Origin: CAYQDR01 sp964416315
Lineage (GTDB): Bacteria; Methylomirabilota; Methylomirabilia; Rokubacteriales; DASRDR01
DNA length: 64,000 nt
Assembly (NCBI GenBank): GCA_964416315.1
Contig: CAYQDR010000004.1
Span: 36,414-100,413, forward strand
Direction: 5' to 3'
Shown here: positions 43,716 through 52,608 of the stretch, in pieces
Layout of the letters: the number at the start of each line of letters is the position of its first letter
How positions within the stretch are numbered: position 1 is the first letter of the stretch
Notes under the pieces: generated by a model
Databases searched by the model: none
What the model was told of the DNA's origin: nothing
Seen by the model: the letters and a program-made list of their open reading frames with translations, nothing else
Program-made: the position numbers and the translations under genes

Positions 43716-44660
43716 TCATTGGTAACGGATGCGGGGGTCGACCAGCAGGTACGCGAGGTCCACGGCGAGGTTCACGAACACGTAGACGCCGGCGATCACG
43801 AGGATCACGCCCTGGATCACCGGGTAGTCGCGGCGGAGCACCGCCGAGATGACGAGCCGCCCCAGCCCCGGGATGTTGAAGACCTGCTCGATGATGACCG
43901 CGCCCCCGAGCAATACCGCGACCGAGATGCCGATGACGGTGAGCGTGGGGATGAAGGCGTTCTTGAGCGCATGCTTGTAGACGACGCTATTTTCGGCCAG
44001 GCCCTTGGCCCGGCCAGCGAGGATGAACTGCTCCCGGAGGACGTCCAGCATCGCCGAGCGCGTGATCCGGGCGATCAGCGCCGACTGGACCAGGCCGAGC
44101 GCCACCGCCGGCATGACGAGGGAGCGGAGGGTCCGCCAGGCGCCCGACTCGAGCGGGACGTAGCCCGCGACGGGGAACCAGCCGAGCCAGACCGCGAAGA
44201 CGAGGATCATGAGGAGGCCGAGGAGGAAGTTCGGCACCGAGGCGCCAAGAAGGGCCAGGACCATGAGCCCCTGGTCCAGGACGCCGCCGTGGCGGCGGGC
44301 CGAGATGATGCCGACCGGGACGCCGACGAGGGCGGCGATCAGGATCGCGCCCGTCGTGAGCAGGATCGTGGGCTCGGCGCGGTCCAGGATCGCCTCGACG
44401 ACGGGGCGGCGGAGGAAGATCGAGTTGCCGAGGTCGCCGTGCAGCAGCCGCCAGTACCAGCGGCCGAGCTGGACGTGGAGCGGCCGGTCGATCCCGAGCT
44501 GCTGGCGGAGCTTCTCGACTTCCTCGGCCGACGCGTAGGGGCCCGCGATCACGCTGGCGGGGTCGCCCGGTGCCAGGTGGATGAGCACGAAGGCGACCGT
44601 GGCGACGACCAGCATCACCGGCACGAGCGCCAGGAGGCGCCGCGCGATGTAGGTCTTCAC
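43716..44660 (-). CDS. dppB: ABC transporter permease, DppB type
   Basis: A 314-residue protein with six membrane helices. The DppB markers are FVLIHLAPGDPASVI near the N-terminus, an EAA-type loop (AKGLAENSVVYKHALKNAFIPTL read in two parts) and the tail YLLVDPRIRYQ. It forms the heterodimeric pore with DppC for peptides or related compounds. The binding-protein gene that should precede it is reduced to a stub at 44689-44868. Confidence 0.93.
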   Translation of the reverse strand: MKTYIARRLLALVPVMLVVATVAFVLIHLAPGDPASVIAGPYASAEEVEKLRQQLGIDRPLHVQLGRWYWRLLHGDLGNSIFLRRPVVEAILDRAEPTILLTTGAILIAALVGVPVGIISARRHGGVLDQGLMVLALLGASVPNFLLGLLMILVFAVWLGWFPVAGYVPLESGAWRTLRSLVMPAVALGLVQSALIARITRSAMLDVLREQFILAGRAKGLAENSVVYKHALKNAFIPTLTVIGISVAVLLGGAVIIEQVFNIPGLGRLVISAVLRRDYPVIQGVILVIAGVYVFVNLAVDLAYLLVDPRIRYQ

Positions 44661-44688
44661 CGCCCGCTCTCTCCGTCAGGGAGAGAAA

Positions 44689-44868
44689 CTACTGCGCGAG
44701 CCAGGTATTCCAGAAGTGGAGCTCGGGCGTGCCCTTGAAGCCGCGCAGCTCCTTCCGCCTGGCGTCCAGCGGGAAGTAGTCCCCGAACTTGATGCGCGGG
44801 ACGTCGTCGTAGAAGATCGCCTGGACCCGGTCCATCAGCTCCTTCCGCTTCTTCTCTAGCACGAACCC
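44689..44868 (-). pseudogene. Stub of a family-5 substrate-binding protein
   Basis: About 58 codons read KKRKELMDRVQAIFYDDVP, RIKFGDYFPLDARRKELRG and ELHFWNTWLAQ, then TAG. This is the C-terminus of a DppA/OppA-type protein, paralogous to the end of the 13768-15327 protein. Everything upstream is missing. It is followed by a small CTCTCTCC palindrome and dppB. The 235 bases upstream hold only a hairpin (gagaccccgc...gcggtctc-like near 45030). Confidence 0.75.
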
Positions 44869-45103
44869 CCGGGACCGTCAAACCGCGGCGCGCGTCGTCG
44901 GATTGAGACCGGTCGCCCGCTCGGCCAGATTCGCGCCGACGCGTCCGGAACGAGCGCCCGCTCGTCATGAACAAGGTCATCACGTTCGCGATGACGCTGG
45001 TCCGCGTGCGGCGAGGCGGGCTGAGACCCCGCTTCGGTCTCGGGAGATTCCTCCGCCCGCGACCCCGCGGAGCCCCCGACGCCCGGGGCGGGCGGGGTCC
45101 GGC

Positions 45104-46468
45104 TCAGCGCCGCCCGGTCTCGGGCGGGGCCGCCGCGAACCCGACGGCCGCCTCGACCCAGCGCGCGGCGGCGAGGAGCCGTGCCTCCGCGAACGGCGCG
45201 CCGATGAGCTGGACGCCGAGCGGAAGCCGGTCCGCGGACAGCCCGGTCGGCACGGCGACCTGGGGCACGCCGATCCCCGACCACGGCGCGTTGAAGCTCG
45301 CGTCGCCGGTGGTCGAGCGATCGGGGGCGGGGCCCGGCGCCGGCGGCATCATGAGCGCGTCGTACGCCGTCAGGAGCGGGAGCATCTCGCGCCGCGCCTG
45401 GCGGCGAACACGCTGGGCGCGGAGGTAGAGCGGCGCCGGGATGCACATCCCGGCCTCGATCGCGGCCCGGATCCCCGGGCGGTACTCGTCGCGATGGGCG
45501 CGGTAGAGCTCGGCGTGGTAGGCCGCCGCCTCGCTCCGCAAGACGATCTGCACGGCCGAGATGAGCGCCGGGATGAGCGCCGGCAGGGGCACCGGCTCGA
45601 CCGACGCACCTCCGGCACGCAGCGTGGCCACGACGGCGTCGAGGTGCGCGCGCATCCCCGGGGTCGTGCGTCCGAGGAACGGCTCGCCGACGAGCCCGAG
45701 CCGCGGCGGGCGCGACGGCGGCCCGGCGACCGCCGCAGCGAGGTCCGGCGGGGGCACGGCGGCCGAGCCCGGGTCGTCCGGATCGTGGCCCGCCATGACG
45801 GAGAACACCAGCGCCGCGTCGGCGACGCTCCGCGCGAGGATTCCGACGTGGTCGAGCGACCAGGCGAGCGGGACGACCCCGCGCCGGCTGATCCGCCCGT
45901 AGGTCGGCTTGAGGCCGACGATGCCGCAGTACGCCGCCGGCCGGAGCGTCGAGCCGACCGTCTGCGAGCCGAGCGCCACCGGCACCATGCGCGCCGCGAC
46001 GGCCGCCGCCGACCCGGCTGACCCCGGCGTCCGCTCCGGGTGCCAGGGGTTCCGGGTGACCGCCGGATCACGGAAGGCGAACTCCGTCGTCTGGAGCTTC
46101 CCCAATATCACGGCGCCCGCGGCGCGGAGCCGCGCCACGCAGGCGGCGTCCTCCGCCGGCACGACATCGGCGAAGCCGCGCGCCCCCGCGGTCGTCTTGA
46201 GCCCGGCCGCGTGGAAGATGTCCTTGAGCCCGACGGGGACCCCGTAGAGCGGCGCGCGGCTCCGCCCCCCCGGGGTCTCCCGGTCGAGCCGCGTCGCGGC
46301 CTCGATGGCGCCCGCCCGGTCCACGGCGACCCAGGCCTGGACGGCGGGCTCGACGGCCTCGATCCGGCGGAGGCACCCCTCCACGAGGGCGACCGAGGTG
46401 AGCCGGCCCATCCAGATGCGCTCGGCCGCCTCGACGGCCGACAGGGTGTGGAGCGGCCCGCCGCTCAC
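45104..46468 (-). CDS. Amidase-signature family hydrolase
   Basis: About 454 residues from GTG 46468. The catalytic Lys is in VPVGLKDIFHAAG. The Ser/Gly region is GSAGSAAAVAARMVPVALGSQTVGSTLRPAAYCG, read as the usual cis-Ser and nucleophile Ser blocks (the nucleophile is in VGST, standing for GGS). Amidases of this branch (AtzE-like) cleave amides such as allophanate or biuret. A small AtzG-like protein is encoded 280 bases upstream, beyond a dispersed repeat, and may be its subunit. Confidence 0.88.
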   Translation of the reverse strand: MSGGPLHTLSAVEAAERIWMGRLTSVALVEGCLRRIEAVEPAVQAWVAVDRAGAIEAATRLDRETPGGRSRAPLYGVPVGLKDIFHAAGLKTTAGARGFADVVPAEDAACVARLRAAGAVILGKLQTTEFAFRDPAVTRNPWHPERTPGSAGSAAAVAARMVPVALGSQTVGSTLRPAAYCGIVGLKPTYGRISRRGVVPLAWSLDHVGILARSVADAALVFSVMAGHDPDDPGSAAVPPPDLAAAVAGPPSRPPRLGLVGEPFLGRTTPGMRAHLDAVVATLRAGGASVEPVPLPALIPALISAVQIVLRSEAAAYHAELYRAHRDEYRPGIRAAIEAGMCIPAPLYLRAQRVRRQARREMLPLLTAYDALMMPPAPGPAPDRSTTGDASFNAPWSGIGVPQVAVPTGLSADRLPLGVQLIGAPFAEARLLAAARWVEAAVGFAAAPPETGRR

Positions 46469-46521
46469 CGGACTACTCTCGGGGAAGAAACGCCAGGGTC
46501 TCGCGGCGTGGGACCGGGCCG

Positions 46522-46593
46522 AGACCCGAGCAGATCCCACCGGAGGGACGGGACGGCCGCGAGGCCGCGGGCCGAGCGCGTCCCGGCGAGATG
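46522..46593. repeat. Dispersed ~150-bp repeat, copy B (partial)
   Basis: This segment repeats the right half of copies A and C: gggacggccgcgaggccg and gccgagcgcgtcccggcgag. It lies head-to-tail with copy C. Confidence 0.7.
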
Positions 46594-46596
46594 AAG

Positions 46597-46750
46597 GACG
46601 CAGGGAGGAGGCGGCCCGAGGCGTACTCCCTGTACGTTGAGGGCCGACGACGACCCCGCCGGAGGGACGGGACGCCCGCGAGGCCGCAGGCCGAGCGCGT
46701 CCCGACGAGCTGGAGGACGCAGAGATGCGACGGGGGTCGGCCCGGGAGCG
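46597..46750. repeat. Dispersed ~150-bp repeat, copy C
   Basis: Matches copy A (4714-4865) over nearly its whole length and includes a near-palindrome cgtactccctgtacg at the corresponding position. It sits between the small AtzG-like gene and the amidase gene. Confidence 0.8.
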
Positions 46751-46751
46751 C

Positions 46752-46946
46752 TCATGCGGACGGTGCCTCGAGGAGGAAAAACGCCGGCTCCCCGTCGACC
46801 GGGAGCGGCGCCTCGGCCACCCGGGCGAGGTCGGCCGCAGTCTGCTCGAGCTCGGGGGCCAGCGCTGTGGCCCGCTCGGCGCCGAAGCGCCGACGCGCTT
46901 CAGCCTCCAGCTCGACTCGGAGGGTCTGGGGAGTCGGGTCAGGCAC
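46752..46946 (-). CDS. Small AtzG/GatC-like amidase partner
   Basis: 64 residues. PDPTPQTLRVELEAEARRR begins a helical pair, and LARVAEAPLPVDGEPAFFL resembles the C-terminal strap of AtzG/GatC-like subunits (…PL..EP.F.…). Proteins of this size regularly precede AtzE-type amidases. It is on the same strand and upstream of the amidase. The family link is by pattern and context, not certain. Confidence 0.5.
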   Translation of the reverse strand: MPDPTPQTLRVELEAEARRRFGAERATALAPELEQTAADLARVAEAPLPVDGEPAFFLLEAPSA

Positions 46947-46955
46947 GGAGGCAAC

Positions 46956-49900
46956 CTATTGCAGCGCCCCGAGCTCGGCCTCCGCCTCGCCGAGCCAGCG
47001 GGTCATCCCCATCGACCGGAACGCCTCGACGGCCGCCGCGAGCTCGGTCCGCGCCGCCTCGGTGCGCCCGAGGCCGCGCGCGAGCGTACCGAGCGCGAGC
47101 TCGCAGCGGGTCGAAAGCGGCCGCATCCCGAGCTCCCGGGCGAGCGCGAGGCTCTCCCGGTACGCCGCCTCCGCCTCCTCCACGGCCTGGGGCTCGCCGC
47201 GCGACGCGATCTCGCCGAGGAGGCGCAGCGCGTACGCCCGGCGCGCTCGCTCCCGGCGGGTCTCGGCCAGCCCGCGCGCCCGCTCGGCCAGGGGGCGCGC
47301 GCTCCCCGCCCCGCCGCCCAGGAGGCGCGCCTCGGCGAGCCAGCCGAGCCGGAGCGACTCGTCGGCCGCGAGCTTGAGCTGGGCCGCGCGGTCCGTCGCC
47401 TGCTCGAGCAGCCGTATGCCTTCGGCGACGCGGCCCGTGAGCGCATAGGCGTAGCCCAACGGCGCGGCGACGAGCGGGTCCACGATCGGCGGCTCCACCA
47501 TCTGGGCGAGGACCAAAGCCCGCTCCAGCACGGGGATGGCCTGCTCGAATTCTCCCCGGACGAGGTGAAGCGCGCCCACGCCGAAGCAGGCGACGACCAG
47601 GCTGTATGGGTGATCGACGGCATGCGCGATCTGGACCGCCTCCTCCGCTCGCGCGAGCCCCACGGCGAACTCTCCCTGCTCGGCGAGGCACCACGCGAGC
47701 CAGCTCCGCGAGAAGACCGAGGGGAGCCCGGCCATGCCGAAGCGCTCGCGCTGGAGCTCCCCGTCGAGGGACTGGACGTTCCGCCCGAGGCACTCCATCG
47801 CCTGCGGGTAGTCGCCCAGGGCGTGGTAGGCCTGGCCGAGTCGGAAGTTGCTGACCACCGCGTGGCCGAAGTCCCGGAAGTCGGTGGCGATGGCCAGCTC
47901 GCGCTGACCGACCCGCACGGCCCGCTCGTGCTCGCCGATCCACCAGAAGTGCCCGGAACTTTCCGCTCCCCCCAGCGCCGCGTCGAGGCTGGCCTGCGGC
48001 GCGCTCACCACCGTCTCGCGCAGGTACGTGAGGGCTTTCCCCCAGACCTCCCCCCGGAAGGCGTGGTGCGCGAGCCAGTGGATCCGCTCGGCCACGCGCT
48101 CGGGGTGGAGCCGCTCGAACGCCTCGACGGCCCGCGCGTGAAGCGCCCGCCGTCGCTCCTGGAGCAGGCTCTGGTACGCGACCTCGTGGGTGAGCGCGTG
48201 CTTAAAGGTGTACTCGGGCTCCGGGAAGAGGCTCGCCTCGTAGAGGAATTCGGCGGCCTGGAGGTGCCGGAGGCCCTCGTGGAGCTCGCGCTCCGGCAGC
48301 TCCACGACGGCCTGGAGGAGGGCGAGCGGGATGTCCTTGCCGATGACGGAGGCCGATTGGAGCAACCGCTTGGCGTCGGGCCCGAGCCGGTCGATCCGCG
48401 CGGCGAGGATGGCCTGGACCGTGGCCGGCACCTGGATCGCCGATAGCGGCCGCACGAGCCGGCGCCCGCCCCGCTCGCCGTCCAGGACGCCGGTCTCGAC
48501 GAGCGCCCGGACGCTCTCTTCGAGAAAGAAGGGGTTGCCCTCGGTCCGCTGGATCAGGAACGGCTGGAGCGGCTCGACGCTCGGGTCGCCCCCGAGGAGG
48601 GTCCGGAGCAGCTCGCCGGCGGACTCGGGCGGCAGGGGATCCACCCGGAGCTGGGTGTAGTAGCTCCGGTTCCCCCAGCCGTGTTGGTACTCGGGGCGGT
48701 AGTTGACGAGGAGCAGGAGCGGTGCGCTCGGCAGGCTCTCGACCAGGCCGTCGAGGAGCGCCTGCGTCTCGCTGTCGATCCAGTGGAGGTCCTCGAAGAC
48801 GAGGCAGAGGGGCTGAACCTGGCTCTCGCGGAGGAGGAGCCGTTTGCACGCGTCCGCGGTCCGCAGGCCGCGCTGCGCGGGGTCGAGCGCCTGCCACGCC
48901 GCGTCCTCGACCGGCACGTCGAACAGCGCGAGGAAGGCTGGGAGCGTCGCGTGGAGCCCGGGATCGAGCGTGAGCACCTTGCCCGTGACTCTCTCGCGGA
49001 TCCGGCGCGGGTCGTCGCCGTCCTCCACCTGGAAGTAGGTGCGGAGCAGGCCGATGGCGGGCAGGTAAGGGCTCGCCTTGCCGTAGGAGGCCGAGGTGGC
49101 CTCGAGGAGGAGCCAGCCCCGCGCGCGGTGGGAGCGCGTGAACTCGTAGAAGAGCCGGCTCTTCCCCACCCCGGGCTCGCCGACGACGGCGACGACCTGG
49201 CCGCGCCCGCCTCTGGCCAGCTCCAGGGCCTGGCGGAGCGCCTCCAACTCCGCCTGGCGGCCGACGAACCGGGTCAGCCCACGGGCCGAGGCGGCCTGCA
49301 GCCGGGTGCGCACCACCCCGGCCCCGGCCACCTCGAAGACCTCCACCGGCTCCGCGAGCCCCTTGACGCGGACCGGGCCGAGCGTTCTGACCTCGACGTA
49401 CCCCTCCGCCAGCCGGAGCGTGCTCGCCGTGATCAGCACGGAGCCCGGCTTGGCCATCTGTTCCATCCGTGCCGCCAGGTGGGTCGTCTGGCCGACGGCC
49501 GTGTAGTCCATGCGGAGGTCCGACGCGATGGAGCGGACCACGACCTCCCCGGAGTTGAGGCCCACCCGGATCTGGACGGGGACCCCCTGCGACCGCTGCA
49601 GGTCGTCGCCGTAGCGGGTCACGTTCTCCTGCATCCGGAGCGCCGCGTAGCAGGCGCGGACCGCGTGGTCTTCGTGGGCGAGGGGTGCGCCGAAGAGCGC
49701 CATGATGCCGTCGCCCATCACCTGGTTGACCGTCCCCTCGTACCGGTGGACCGCCTCCATCATCTGCTCGAGGAGTGGGTCGAGGAGTCGTCGGGCCTCC
49801 TCCGGGTCGCGGTCGGCGAGCAGCTCCATGGACCCCTTGAGGTCCGCGAACAGCACCGTGACCTGCTTCCGCTCCCCCTCGAGGGCGGTCCGCGAGGTCA

Positions 49901-50126
49901 GGATCCGGTCGGCGAGGTGCTTCGGCGTGTACGCGTCGGGGGACGGGAGCCGCGTGGCACCGGGTGCCGGTAGGGCGGTCGCGGGCTGCCCGCACTTCTT
50001 GCAGAACTTGTGGGTGGGCGCGTTCTCCGCGCCGCACCGGGAGCAGACGGCGAGGAGCCTGCTCCCGCACTCGGGACAGAACTCCGCGTCAGGCGGGGTC
50101 GCGTGCCGGCACCGGGGACAGTGCAT
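46956..50126 (-). CDS. Zinc-ribbon cyclase-AAA-TPR signalling protein
   Basis: A 1056-residue protein. Two zinc ribbons (3-50: CPRCR, CPECG, CSRCG, CKKCG) are followed by a class III cyclase domain (about 85-265; VTVLFADLKGSMELL, VMGDGIMALFG). An AAA/STAND ATPase follows (Walker A GEPGVGKSR near 317, Walker B LCLVFEDLHWID near 430), then about 350 residues of TPR-like repeats. These are thought to be ATP-gated signalling hubs making cyclic nucleotide, though no specific role is established. The DUF4242 gene directly upstream is a frequent neighbour. Confidence 0.92.
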   Translation of the reverse strand: MHCPRCRHATPPDAEFCPECGSRLLAVCSRCGAENAPTHKFCKKCGQPATALPAPGATRLPSPDAYTPKHLADRILTSRTALEGERKQVTVLFADLKGSMELLADRDPEEARRLLDPLLEQMMEAVHRYEGTVNQVMGDGIMALFGAPLAHEDHAVRACYAALRMQENVTRYGDDLQRSQGVPVQIRVGLNSGEVVVRSIASDLRMDYTAVGQTTHLAARMEQMAKPGSVLITASTLRLAEGYVEVRTLGPVRVKGLAEPVEVFEVAGAGVVRTRLQAASARGLTRFVGRQAELEALRQALELARGGRGQVVAVVGEPGVGKSRLFYEFTRSHRARGWLLLEATSASYGKASPYLPAIGLLRTYFQVEDGDDPRRIRERVTGKVLTLDPGLHATLPAFLALFDVPVEDAAWQALDPAQRGLRTADACKRLLLRESQVQPLCLVFEDLHWIDSETQALLDGLVESLPSAPLLLLVNYRPEYQHGWGNRSYYTQLRVDPLPPESAGELLRTLLGGDPSVEPLQPFLIQRTEGNPFFLEESVRALVETGVLDGERGGRRLVRPLSAIQVPATVQAILAARIDRLGPDAKRLLQSASVIGKDIPLALLQAVVELPERELHEGLRHLQAAEFLYEASLFPEPEYTFKHALTHEVAYQSLLQERRRALHARAVEAFERLHPERVAERIHWLAHHAFRGEVWGKALTYLRETVVSAPQASLDAALGGAESSGHFWWIGEHERAVRVGQRELAIATDFRDFGHAVVSNFRLGQAYHALGDYPQAMECLGRNVQSLDGELQRERFGMAGLPSVFSRSWLAWCLAEQGEFAVGLARAEEAVQIAHAVDHPYSLVVACFGVGALHLVRGEFEQAIPVLERALVLAQMVEPPIVDPLVAAPLGYAYALTGRVAEGIRLLEQATDRAAQLKLAADESLRLGWLAEARLLGGGAGSARPLAERARGLAETRRERARRAYALRLLGEIASRGEPQAVEEAEAAYRESLALARELGMRPLSTRCELALGTLARGLGRTEAARTELAAAVEAFRSMGMTRWLGEAEAELGALQ

Positions 50127-50219
50127 GGACGGCGTCCGGGTCAGGGCCGCACCCCGGCGGGGCCGGCGCCACGCCGGGTCGGGGCCCGGCCGCGGGTGGC
50201 GACAGGCGAGGGAGCGGCC

Positions 50220-50471
50220 CTACGCGCCTTCCCTGACTTCGATGATCTCATCCGCGACGAGGCCGTGCGCCTCCCGGTGCACCGCCGCCGCCGCCTCCTT
50301 GCTCGGCGCCTCGACCAGGCAGAAGACCTTCCCCGTGCCCTCGTCGTACCAGTACCGGAGGTAGCTCACCCCGTACTTGTGCTGGACCTCGAGGTCCCTC
50401 CGGTGGGCGTCTCCCACTCCGGCGCCGGTCAGTCCCTCGATCTTGTGGTGCACGTCGAGATAGAGCGGCAT
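50220..50471 (-). CDS. DUF4242 (nickel-binding ferredoxin-like) protein
   Basis: 83 residues. LYLDVHHKIEGLTGAGV, then GVSYLRYWYDEGTGKVFCL and APSKEAAAAVHREAHGLVA are the hallmarks of DUF4242/SCO4226-like proteins, in which the His and Cys residues can bind nickel. It is 93 bases upstream of the cyclase-AAA-TPR gene on the same strand and probably in one operon. Function in signalling is unknown. Confidence 0.88.
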   Translation of the reverse strand: MPLYLDVHHKIEGLTGAGVGDAHRRDLEVQHKYGVSYLRYWYDEGTGKVFCLVEAPSKEAAAAVHREAHGLVADEIIEVREGA

Positions 50472-50752
50472 GCGTGCCCTCCTTGCTCCCGGGGGTGAGA
50501 GCCGGTGTCGAAGCTGGAGCGAGTGTAGGCGGCGGTTGGGGGATGGTCAAGGGAGCGACGCCTGTAGTGTCGCGGGCACATGATCCGTCCGCTCGCGTGT
50601 GGGCTGCGTGACCACCGACCGTGTCTGCCAGGATGGAGGAGGGCCCCCGAAGCCCGCCCTTGACGCTCAACACGTGATTACTCTATCGTCATCCCGTGGC
50701 GTTTCCCGCGCTCCAGTCCACGCTCTGCGGGGGCGGCGAGCCCCGGGTCGCG

Positions 50753-50809
50753 ATGGGCCTCTTCGGCGACGCCGTCCGCAACGCGATGGACCCGCGGATG
50801 CGGACCTAG
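50753..50809 (+). pseudogene. DppC-type permease C-terminal remnant (2)
   Basis: Eighteen codons read MGLFGDAVRNAMDPRMRT, then TAG, matching the conserved end of DppC permeases. It lies within the 429-base gap between the DUF4242 and DUF2459 genes. Apart from TTGACG at 50661 with a TATCGT 18 bases later, I see nothing else in that gap. Confidence 0.65.
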
Positions 50810-50900
50810 AGACGGGCGTCGGCACTCTTCCCCTCGCGGTAGCGGACCTTCGCGGTTGGGCGGGAGGACATTCGAGAGCACTCGGGCCCCCTGCGCCCGC

Positions 50901-51500
50901 ATGCGCGACCCGGCCCCTGCTCGTCTCCATCACGCCCTGACCCTCGCGTGGCTGGGGTTGGTGCTTGGCTGCGCCTTCCAGGCCCCTCCGGTGCCCCAGC
51001 GGGACCCCGAGGCCGTGCGGTCGATCATCGTGTCGGTGGACACGTGGCATGCGATGATCGCCCTCCCGCTGGAAGACGGGCGGTACGAGGAATGGGGTTA
51101 CGCCGAGCGCGCCTGGTACCTCGAAGGCCGACAAGGCGTGAGCGGTGCTCTCCGGGCGCTCTTGTGGCCGACCGCAGGCGTGGTGGAGGTCTCGGTCTCC
51201 GACCGTCTCTGGGCCCAGCGCACGCCCCAGCCGCCTGCTGATGTCTTCGAGTTGCGGATCAGCGAAGCCAGCTACCGGCGGCTCCGAGAGCACCTCGCGT
51301 CCACGATCGCGCGTGCCGAGCCGGTCGCCGTCATCCAGGGGAGCCGCTTCTACCCGGCCCGGCGAAGCTACCATCTCTTCCACCAGTGCCACCAGTACGC
51401 CGCGCGGGCTCTCGCCGAGGCCGGGTTGCCTGTCTCCCCGAGCCTCGCCTTCACTCGAGGCGCGTTCTCCGCGCAGTTGCGGCGGCTCGCAGCTCCGTGA
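50901..51500 (+). CDS. DUF2459-like lipoprotein
   Basis: 199 residues with a lipobox (LGLVLGCAF, Cys at about 24). The core IIVSVDTWHAMIALPLE, YEEWGYAERAWYLEG and RALLWPTAGVVEV resembles DUF2459 (first noted near urease regions). A later HLFHQCHQYAARALAEAG could supply catalytic His/Cys residues. Function unknown. It is flanked by two DppC stubs. Confidence 0.75.
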   Translation: MRDPAPARLHHALTLAWLGLVLGCAFQAPPVPQRDPEAVRSIIVSVDTWHAMIALPLEDGRYEEWGYAERAWYLEGRQGVSGALRALLWPTAGVVEVSVSDRLWAQRTPQPPADVFELRISEASYRRLREHLASTIARAEPVAVIQGSRFYPARRSYHLFHQCHQYAARALAEAGLPVSPSLAFTRGAFSAQLRRLAAP

Positions 51501-51643
51501 CGCTCTACGAGGCGCAGAAGCACATGCGCAACGCCCCGTGGCTCGCGGTGTTCCCCGGAACCGCGATCGCGGTCTCGGTCCTCGGCCTCAACCTCTCCGG
51601 CGACGCCGTCCGCGACGCATGGACCCCCGGATGCGGACGTGAC
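51497..51643 (+). pseudogene. DppC-type permease C-terminal remnant (3), frameshifted
   Basis: LYEAQKHMRNAPWLAVFPG and TAIAVSVLGLNLSGDAVRDA read as the last helix of DppC. A one-base deletion near 51617 then shifts the frame. In the other frame it ends MDPRMRT and TGA, exactly like remnant 2 at 50753-50809. The two remnants bracket the DUF2459 gene. Confidence 0.7.
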
Positions 51644-51666
51644 GTCCCGGATTCCTCGACTCCCGA

Positions 51667-52059
51667 TTAGGGGGTACGTCGCTCGGCAAGGCGCTGGTGA
51701 AGAGCCTTCACCGTCTCCAAAGCTATCCGAGCGACCCCCTCGGTAACCCGGGCCCCCTCCTGCAAGCGCCGCACCGGGTGGATCCAGTTTCGGAGAGCCC
51801 GTAGGTTCTCCGCGAGCCGAGCGTTCCCTCTCGGAAGGACGTCAATCCTCCTGGACACTTCTATCAGATCGGCCAAATCCCACTGCACGAGGGGCGGCGG
51901 CTGCCCTTTGTGCCGGGGGAATTCGCTGCGAGCGCGTTGCTCGTTCGCCGTTAGGACATCAAAGAGCATCCCCTCTGTGATGCCTCCGCAAAGAACCACG
52001 CAGCTCTTCCGGCCGCGACCGAAAACCACCACGCCTCGGGTGCGGCACTTGTGGTACAC
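51667..52059 (-). CDS. Hypothetical protein, possibly truncated
   Basis: The frame allows 130 residues, and ATG 51969 gives a more natural 100-residue protein starting MLFDVLTANEQRARSEFP. The core VQWDLADLIEVSRRIDVLP and LAENLRALRNWIHPVRRLQ is helical and resembles the ends of DUF4145/HEPN-like proteins, but I cannot fix the family. It is divergent from the toxin-antitoxin pair at 52069. Confidence 0.5.
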   Translation of the reverse strand: MYHKCRTRGVVVFGRGRKSCVVLCGGITEGMLFDVLTANEQRARSEFPRHKGQPPPLVQWDLADLIEVSRRIDVLPRGNARLAENLRALRNWIHPVRRLQEGARVTEGVARIALETVKALHQRLAERRTP

Positions 52060-52068
52060 TCAACCCCG

Positions 52069-52320
52069 ATGCCGGCCAAGAACCCGCGAGTGAACGTGGT
52101 CCTCGAGCCGCCCCTCTACGAGGCGCTGAAGCGGCTGGCGCGGCGGGATGGGGCCTCGCTCTCGCTGAAGGCCAGGGACCTCCTGCGTGACGCGCTCGAG
52201 TCCCACGAGGATCTCGTCCTCGACCAGATCGCGCGCGAGCGCGAGGCGACCTTCCGGCCGTCTCGTGCGCTCTCCCACCGAGAGGTCTGGCGGCGTCCAG
52301 AAAAGGCCAAGAGGAGCTGA
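52069..52320 (+). CDS. Ribbon-helix-helix antitoxin
   Basis: 83 residues from ATG 52069. VNVVLEPPLYEALKRLARR followed by SLSLKARDLLRDALE is a CopG-type ribbon-helix-helix, and the basic tail would bind the toxin. The stop codon is directly followed by the toxin start, so the genes are coupled. Confidence 0.85.
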   Translation: MPAKNPRVNVVLEPPLYEALKRLARRDGASLSLKARDLLRDALESHEDLVLDQIAREREATFRPSRALSHREVWRRPEKAKRS

Positions 52321-52608
52321 GTGCCCTACGTCCTCCGCTACCACCCGCAGGTGGCCGTGGAGGACCTGCCGGAGATCCCCGTCAACCTGCGCCGGCGGCT
52401 TGCCCGCTCCATCCAAGCGCGTCTGACGACTGATCCCGAGCGGTACGGGACGCCGCTCCGACGGTCCCTCAAGGGCTACTGGAAACTTCGGGTGGGCGAC
52501 TACCGCGTCGTGTTCAAGCTCGTGGGGTCGGAGGTCTGGATCCTCACGATCCTCCATCGAAGCGTCGTGTACGAAGCCCTAACCGCGCGGCTCGGGTGGC
52601 GACCCTGA
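52321..52608 (+). CDS. RelE/ParE-family toxin
   Basis: 95 residues from GTG 52321. DLPEIPVNLRRRLARSIQA and RSLKGYWKLRVGDYRVVFK with VWILTILHRSVVYE match the RelE/ParE fold, including the conserved RVGDYRVVF strand. It may be an mRNA interferase (RelE) or a gyrase inhibitor (ParE), not distinguishable by eye. Confidence 0.9.
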   Translation: MPYVLRYHPQVAVEDLPEIPVNLRRRLARSIQARLTTDPERYGTPLRRSLKGYWKLRVGDYRVVFKLVGSEVWILTILHRSVVYEALTARLGWRP

